From Saccoglossus kowalevskii (lineage: Eukaryota; Hemichordata; Enteropneusta; Harrimaniidae), in assembly GCF_000003605.2 (NCBI RefSeq), contig NW_003147273.1, positions 270,342 through 280,842 on the forward strand: a stretch of 10,501 bases of DNA, written 5' to 3'. Positions within the stretch are counted from its first letter, which is position 1. Every line of letters begins with the position of its first letter. This document shows positions 7,417-10,501 of this stretch, piece by piece. Under the pieces are notes generated by a model. That model ran no database searches and was not told the DNA's origin. It saw nothing but the letters and a program-made list of their open reading frames with translations. The translations under genes were made by a program, and so were the position numbers.

Positions 7417-10070
7417 CTGTGGATAGGAAAGTGGTATAACAAAAATGGAAGCAGACAGCAACAAGAGTAACACGAGTTAACAATTCTCTAAAGACTACTA
7501 CACAAGTTACTTTACCACATTTGAAAGCATAGATATAGAGGAATACGTTAGTGCATAAGCTATATCAATGTTATCTAAGTGGCTGCACATGGAGGCCATT
7601 TTCGGTGTTTTGCTTTTTTGACTATCACACCATTTTAACATTTCCATTCACTCAAAAAGAGACATGTGAACTGCACTGGACGTTATTAACACAGTCGGCT
7701 GGAATATTGTGTATCGTTTTTTTTCTTTAATTGCTTTTGTATTTTACCACAGAGGAACTGTGTTTTTACCTACAAAAAATTAACTACAGACATGATACCG
7801 ACAACGGAAATTGGCTATCGAGTAATCCCTTAGACAAACAATGATACACTGTATGCACTACTTTCAGACAATGTATAAGTTGTTATAGTACTAGTATCAT
7901 GATTAGTAACTTTTATAATCACAAATTAATTTTTAACATGTTTTACCCCCGTTGTTACCGTGAGTGATTATAAAAAAAAAACGACATTTATTTTAGATTA
8001 TCACGTTTGTGGAACAAAATGTGATCTCGTCGTAGATGGCCCTTGAATTATAGTAAATGTACCCCAAGTTACGGTTGCCCACGTTTCGTTACGTACAATA
8101 TGTTGTATTGTTATATGCATTGTCGTCATACGATATGACGTCATAATTTGCAGTGCAACTCCTTTAGTACATACCGTTACATTTTCCATAGCCGAGGCCA
8201 CAACTTCACCTTCAATTGCGTTAACTTCCGCGATGATCTGTTCACGCTGCATTTCCATGTATTTCTTCCACTCCCCGCGTTGGACTATTGTGAGTTCCAA
8301 GTACAGTTGTTTAGATGTAAACTTGCTGAATCCATTGTCAAAACACAAAGTATATACACCTATAACCACATAAAAATGGCGTTAGTGTGTGTGACATTGG
8401 TACAATGTATTCGGTCTCAACAATGGCGATACAGTTTAAAACGATCCTAAACATTCAAAATACTATTAAACACACCGTTTCTAGGAATCACCCCCCCCCC
8501 CGCGCGGCGCTAGCGACGAAACATATACATGACGTAGGAACATCGTCCGACATTGTTCTGATCGGTCGTCTTGCGTTAATAAAAAATACTGCTTTCTTTA
8601 AATATGCTATATTCTAAATTACAAACGACTAAGCAACCAACAAGAGTTCTCTAGTGTGAACGAAAATGTTCGAATATCCGTCGTATCACAAAGTCGTTTT
8701 CGTCGCTGGGAGCGCGACTTATTGGACTTAAGGTAGAAGCCTTCGCTGGTTCCCGGCGTCCTTTGTGAGTGGCCAGTAGGACGCAGGTAACTAGTAATCG
8801 CCATATTGTTCCATTTGGGCCTGTTTCACGGCCGGAAGGAACGCGACTGAGTGACGTAATTTGAAAACATTCCAAGTTCCGTTCTGCGTAAACGTGTCTG
8901 TAATACTACAATAAAGCCATGCTCATACATACTGCCTGCTTAGATTCATATATTTGAGATGTTTCTGACATTCCTCGCTGTTTCTGTGAAAATTTATAAC
9001 AAAAGAAACAGTTTTTTATTCGCCCAACTTTCGAAAGTAAAAGGAAACCCCCTGCCTTAGAGCCACGAGCGTAAGCGCTGACGTCAGGTAACCAAGGGAA
9101 ATAGAACAAGCAATGAGAAAGTGATGGACCAATCGGAATGCCGGATTCGTTACTAGTTACCGGCCTCTTGTGGTTTGGTACGCCATGACACTTGAGGCGG
9201 GAACCAGCCAAGGTAGAAGCCTAGCCATAATTATTGACAAAATTGGTCATAAATCGCAAGATAGTGTTCATTAGTTTATTTATGAACAATCATGAAGCTA
9301 ATGTCTCATAGAACACAATGTTAAAGAAAATTGCATTTTTTGATACTTTTTAAAACCTAGATTTTTTAAATAATTCAGAACAACAAAAAGTACTTCATCA
9401 TTAACAATATATGATTTTTTTCAGCCTATGTCACCAGGCTAGATTTTGAGATATTGCATAATATCTCTGCCATAGGAACCTATGGTAAAAGTGTTATACA
9501 TGTAATAGTGTCAAAATGGCGACTTTCCACTAAAATACGTTGTTTCAGAGGCCCCGTGTACATGTCCGTATATTGCCTTGGAATGCAATTTATTGCAAAA
9601 TGAATAAATTCTGGGTTTTTAATTTATGAGTAGGCTTCTATCTTAAAGTACTTGTCTGACGAGTGAAAATACTGGAGATACGATAATATGTACGGTGATA
9701 TACAGCTTATTGTTTTGGGTAACTAGTTAGATTCATAAGATGATTAGACTTTGAAAGTGTCCATCCAAAAAAGAAAAACAATTTTTGTTACCATCTTATG
9801 TTATGAAATTATTTCAGATTTGTTTAGAAAAAGTATATGGATTCACATGCCCGCGAATTACAATCACGGCCTTAAATGCCATTAAACGAAGTTTTACTCA
9901 GGTTGTTTTCTAGTTGTTGTTTTTTAAGACATAGTAGTTTGCATACCTTTCCTCATTATCATGGTTTTGTATGACCCGTCCTCCTCGTCTGGTATCTCCT
10001 TCAAAATCGCACCATTGGGTGCTTTTAAAATAAAGTCAATATCATAATTTCTCCCGGCTGAAGACAATAC
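7171..10070 (-). CDS. TMED6-like p24-family cargo receptor, last three coding exons (5' partial)
   Basis: This is a single-pass p24/TMED protein of the early secretory pathway. The family binds cargo through a lumenal GOLD domain and cycles between ER and Golgi in COPI and COPII vesicles. The coding join is 9947-10070, 8175-8359 and 7171-7416 on the minus strand, giving 184 residues plus a TAG stop. Residues 1-55 are GOLD strands, with SAGRNYDIDFILKAPNG near the start. Then GVYTLCFDNGFSKF follows, including the conserved lumenal Cys47. Residues 70-125 are hydrophilic and suited to the family coiled coil. Residues 148-167 (WSIAQ to FLL) span the membrane, and 168-184 form the tail. Sequons occur at N101 (NVT) and N141 (NHS). 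The SNHSY..WS.AQ pattern and the FN....T.T.KPR tail agree with vertebrate TMED6 as I know it, better than with TMED1 or TMED5. The signal peptide and first GOLD strands, including the partner cysteine, are off-window. The tail lacks a KK COPI motif. Confidence 0.85.
7417..8174 (-). other. Intron of the TMED6-like gene (758 bp)
   Basis: The intron runs from GTATGT at 8174 to CCACAG ending at 7417, in phase 0. It is AT-rich, with A and T runs near 7718 and 7971. It holds the CRE half-site cluster at 8124-8145 close to the donor. It also has a GCCATTTT word at about 7597, a YY1-like core on the minus strand. Confidence 0.85.
8124..8145. promoter_or_regulatory. Cluster of three CRE half-sites with a perfect TGACGTCA
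   Basis: A full palindromic CRE, TGACGTCA, lies at 8136-8143 inside the perfect 12-bp palindrome TATGACGTCATA (8134-8145). Its left half also pairs with an upstream CGTCATA (8124-8130) across a CGA spacer, making a second 17-bp palindrome, so three half-sites are packed into 22 bp. CREB/ATF bZIP factors bind such sites. The cluster sits about 30-50 bases inside the intron after the middle TMED6-like exon. The motifs are certain; use as an enhancer is inferred. Confidence 0.4.
8175..8359 (-). CDS. TMED6-like coding exon, middle (GOLD C-terminal part and start of coiled coil)
   Basis: This 185-base exon has two bases completing the split glycine codon and then 61 codons. The acceptor is ATGTGGTTATAG and the donor is ACG|GTATGT, a near-consensus 5' splice site. 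The peptide opens GVYTLCFDNGFSKF, the hallmark of the second half of the GOLD domain, with the cysteine that normally forms the GOLD disulfide. It continues into the charged segment RGEWKKYMEMQREQ and ends AMENVT, which contains an N-glycosylation sequon. The phase match with both neighbours supports the model. Confidence 0.9.
8491..8501. repeat. Poly-C run of 11 followed by a CpG-rich segment
   Basis: Eleven consecutive C bases are followed by GCGCGGCGC. This stands out in an AT-rich intron. It is a homopolymer prone to length change and sequencing error, and no function is implied. Confidence 0.7.
8730..8859 (+). repeat. Left arm of a diverged internal inverted repeat
   Basis: This pairs with 9079-9223 on the opposite strand. 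Shared, collinear words are CCTTCGCTGGTTCCCG (partner CCTTGGCTGGTTCCCG), GGTAACTAGTAA (identical, at 8786), ATTGTTCCAT (partner ATTGGTCCAT) and TGACGTAA (partner TGACGTCA). The last two are 47 bases apart in both arms. Sequence between these words is poorly conserved, so the arms are old or only the words are kept. The arm also has an ETS-type CCGGAAG at about 8832. Confidence 0.45.
9079..9223 (-). repeat. Right arm of the diverged internal inverted repeat, rich in promoter motifs
   Basis: This is the partner of 8730-8859. It contains a perfect CRE TGACGTCA (9079-9086), a CCAAT box in GGACCAATCGG (CCAAT at 9129-9133) and an E2F-type GGCGGGAA (9196-9203). The motif mix resembles a housekeeping promoter, so the arm could be regulatory DNA carried by the element or a cryptic intronic promoter. 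Confidence 0.45.
9425..9485. repeat. Cluster of nested short palindromes (hairpins)
   Basis: There are two perfect neighbouring hairpins: GAGATATT/AATATCTC with a 4-base loop (9448-9467), and CCATAGG/CCTATGG with a 2-base loop (9470-9485). A further CCTATG at 9425-9430 can pair with CATAGG at 9471-9476, enclosing the first hairpin. The cluster lies in the AT-rich right half of the candidate TTAA element. Confidence 0.7.
9947..10070 (-). CDS. TMED6-like coding exon, first in window (GOLD domain, N-terminal part)
   Basis: This 124-base exon encodes 41 codons plus the first base of a glycine codon. The acceptor is TTTCATCAACTTTTCAG (CAG at 10073-10071) and the donor is AAAG|GTATGC (intron starting at 9946). 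It starts in phase 0 with VLSSAGRNYDIDF and ends with KTMIMRK. The YDIDF..KAPNG pattern matches the GOLD strand where p24 proteins have a D.DF.L..P.G motif. An upstream exon must exist, because no signal peptide or start codon is in frame with a plausible N-terminus; none is visible up to 10501. Confidence 0.85.
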
Positions 10071-10501
10071 CTGAAAAGTTGATGAAATTAAAGTAGTATA
10101 CTCCACCGTGCTGCATGTATTTAGTTCGGCGACCAATGTGATATCTAAAATGGCGTAGTAGTCGTTTCGCTGGGAAGGGGTAAAATATTGATGACTACAT
10201 GTTCATGCAGCATTTTTGTCACTTGTTTGGCGAATATGCGATAATTGCGTTTGATAGTTAAAGTTATAGTTTCCATGGCAACCACAGATGTGTGTTTTTT
10301 TTCGCAGATTTTGTTGTAGCGTATTATCATAAATCATGACCCGTTACTAATCGCATATACACGGTATCACGACCATATGGCTGCCTTCTCTGCGTATAAC
10401 ATCGATATCATAATAACAACTTTAGATGAGATTAAAGTTGGTATATTAACAAGCAGTAACTTGAAATGTCAGTTGATACAAAATAAACCCTCAAATTTGT
10501 C
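10071..10501 (-). other. Upstream intron of the TMED6-like gene, running off the window
   Basis: The acceptor side is clear at 10071-10090. I looked for the preceding p24 exon, with its conserved cysteine near CFY or CFW, and saw none through 10501, so the intron exceeds 430 bp. It carries an AAAATGGCG word at about 10148 and the X-box-like site at 10269-10282. Confidence 0.6.
10269..10282. promoter_or_regulatory. X-box-like (RFX) site GTTTCCATGGCAAC
   Basis: This matches the 14-bp RFX inverted-repeat consensus (GTTRCC AT GGYAAC) at all positions except one in the left half. RFX factors bind such sites in ciliary and other genes. The site is intronic or upstream of the visible TMED6-like exons. 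The motif is seen; binding is inferred. Confidence 0.35.

Larger units (their letters stand above)
8732..9642. mobile_element. Candidate non-autonomous TTAA-flanked DNA transposon (MITE-like)
   Basis: The segment is flanked by TTAA on both sides (8728-8731 and 9643-9646). Its ends are inverted copies: GGTAGAAGCCTTC at the left, and GATAGAAGCCTAC read inward from the right, agreeing at 11 of 13 positions. It is 911 bp long with no transposase-like frame, so it would be non-autonomous. TTAA is the target duplicated by piggyBac-type elements, although these usually start CCY, which is not the case here. A third copy of the terminal word sits inside at 9210-9223, so nested or adjacent shorter elements are an alternative (9210-9644 with 19 of 24 matching arm bases). 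The element lies wholly within an intron of the TMED6-like gene. Confidence 0.4.
8360..9946 (-). other. Intron of the TMED6-like gene (1587 bp)
   Basis: The intron runs from GTATGC at 9946 to GGTTATAG ending at 8360 and splits a glycine codon after its first base. More than half of it is taken up by the candidate TTAA-flanked element at 8732-9642. The part nearest the middle exon is CpG-rich and includes a run of 11 C (8491-8501). The part nearest the first exon is AT-rich and featureless. Confidence 0.85.

Noticed and set aside
8148-8617. Plus-strand frames of 100 and 76 codons
   Set aside because: They are antisense to the middle TMED6-like exon and its intron, which has much stronger support from family motifs and phase-matched splice sites.
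8619-9211. Minus-strand frames of 61-101 codons
   Set aside because: They lie in the intron and candidate mobile element. There is no transposase-like or other recognisable domain, and the frames cross the inverted arms.
10145-10330. Minus-strand 61-codon frame as a possible first exon of the TMED6-like gene
   Set aside because: It has no signal-peptide-like hydrophobic start and no GOLD-domain cysteine motif, and an acceptor at 10071 separates it from the next exon without a matching donor that I could justify.

Overview
The window looks like nuclear DNA from an animal, most likely an invertebrate. It is AT-rich, most of it is non-coding, and it carries a long satellite array. The one recognisable gene is broken by spliceosomal introns with GT..AG borders and pyrimidine-rich acceptors. 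CpG does not look strongly depleted, since many CGs occur outside exons. Nothing points to a prokaryote or organelle. The species cannot be fixed from the sequence alone.

Layout. Positions 1-1868 hold about 32 head-to-tail copies of a 58-bp satellite unit, which starts before the left edge. Positions 1869-7000 contain no gene that I can support. Within that stretch are a two-copy 65-bp tandem duplication (3131-3260), a CpG-rich promoter-like patch with an NRF-1-like palindrome (about 5876-6006), and a duplicated YY1-like/CCAAT module (6628-6780).

Positions 7171-10070, on the minus strand, carry the last three coding exons of a p24/TMED-family cargo receptor gene, best matched to TMED6. In transcription order the exons are 9947-10070, 8175-8359 and 7171-7416. 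Their phases fit exactly and give 184 residues: most of the GOLD domain, the coiled-coil region, one transmembrane segment and a short cytosolic tail. The signal peptide and the first part of the GOLD domain lie beyond the right edge.

The 1587-bp intron between the first two of these exons contains a candidate non-autonomous transposon. It is bounded by TTAA and short inverted termini (8732-9642), has CpG-rich inverted internal arms, and holds a cluster of hairpins. The 758-bp intron carries a dense cluster of CRE half-sites next to a splice donor. I found no convincing new multi-gene system. The most useful leads are the intronic TTAA element, the higher-order structure of the satellite, the CRE cluster and the duplicated YY1/NF-Y module.
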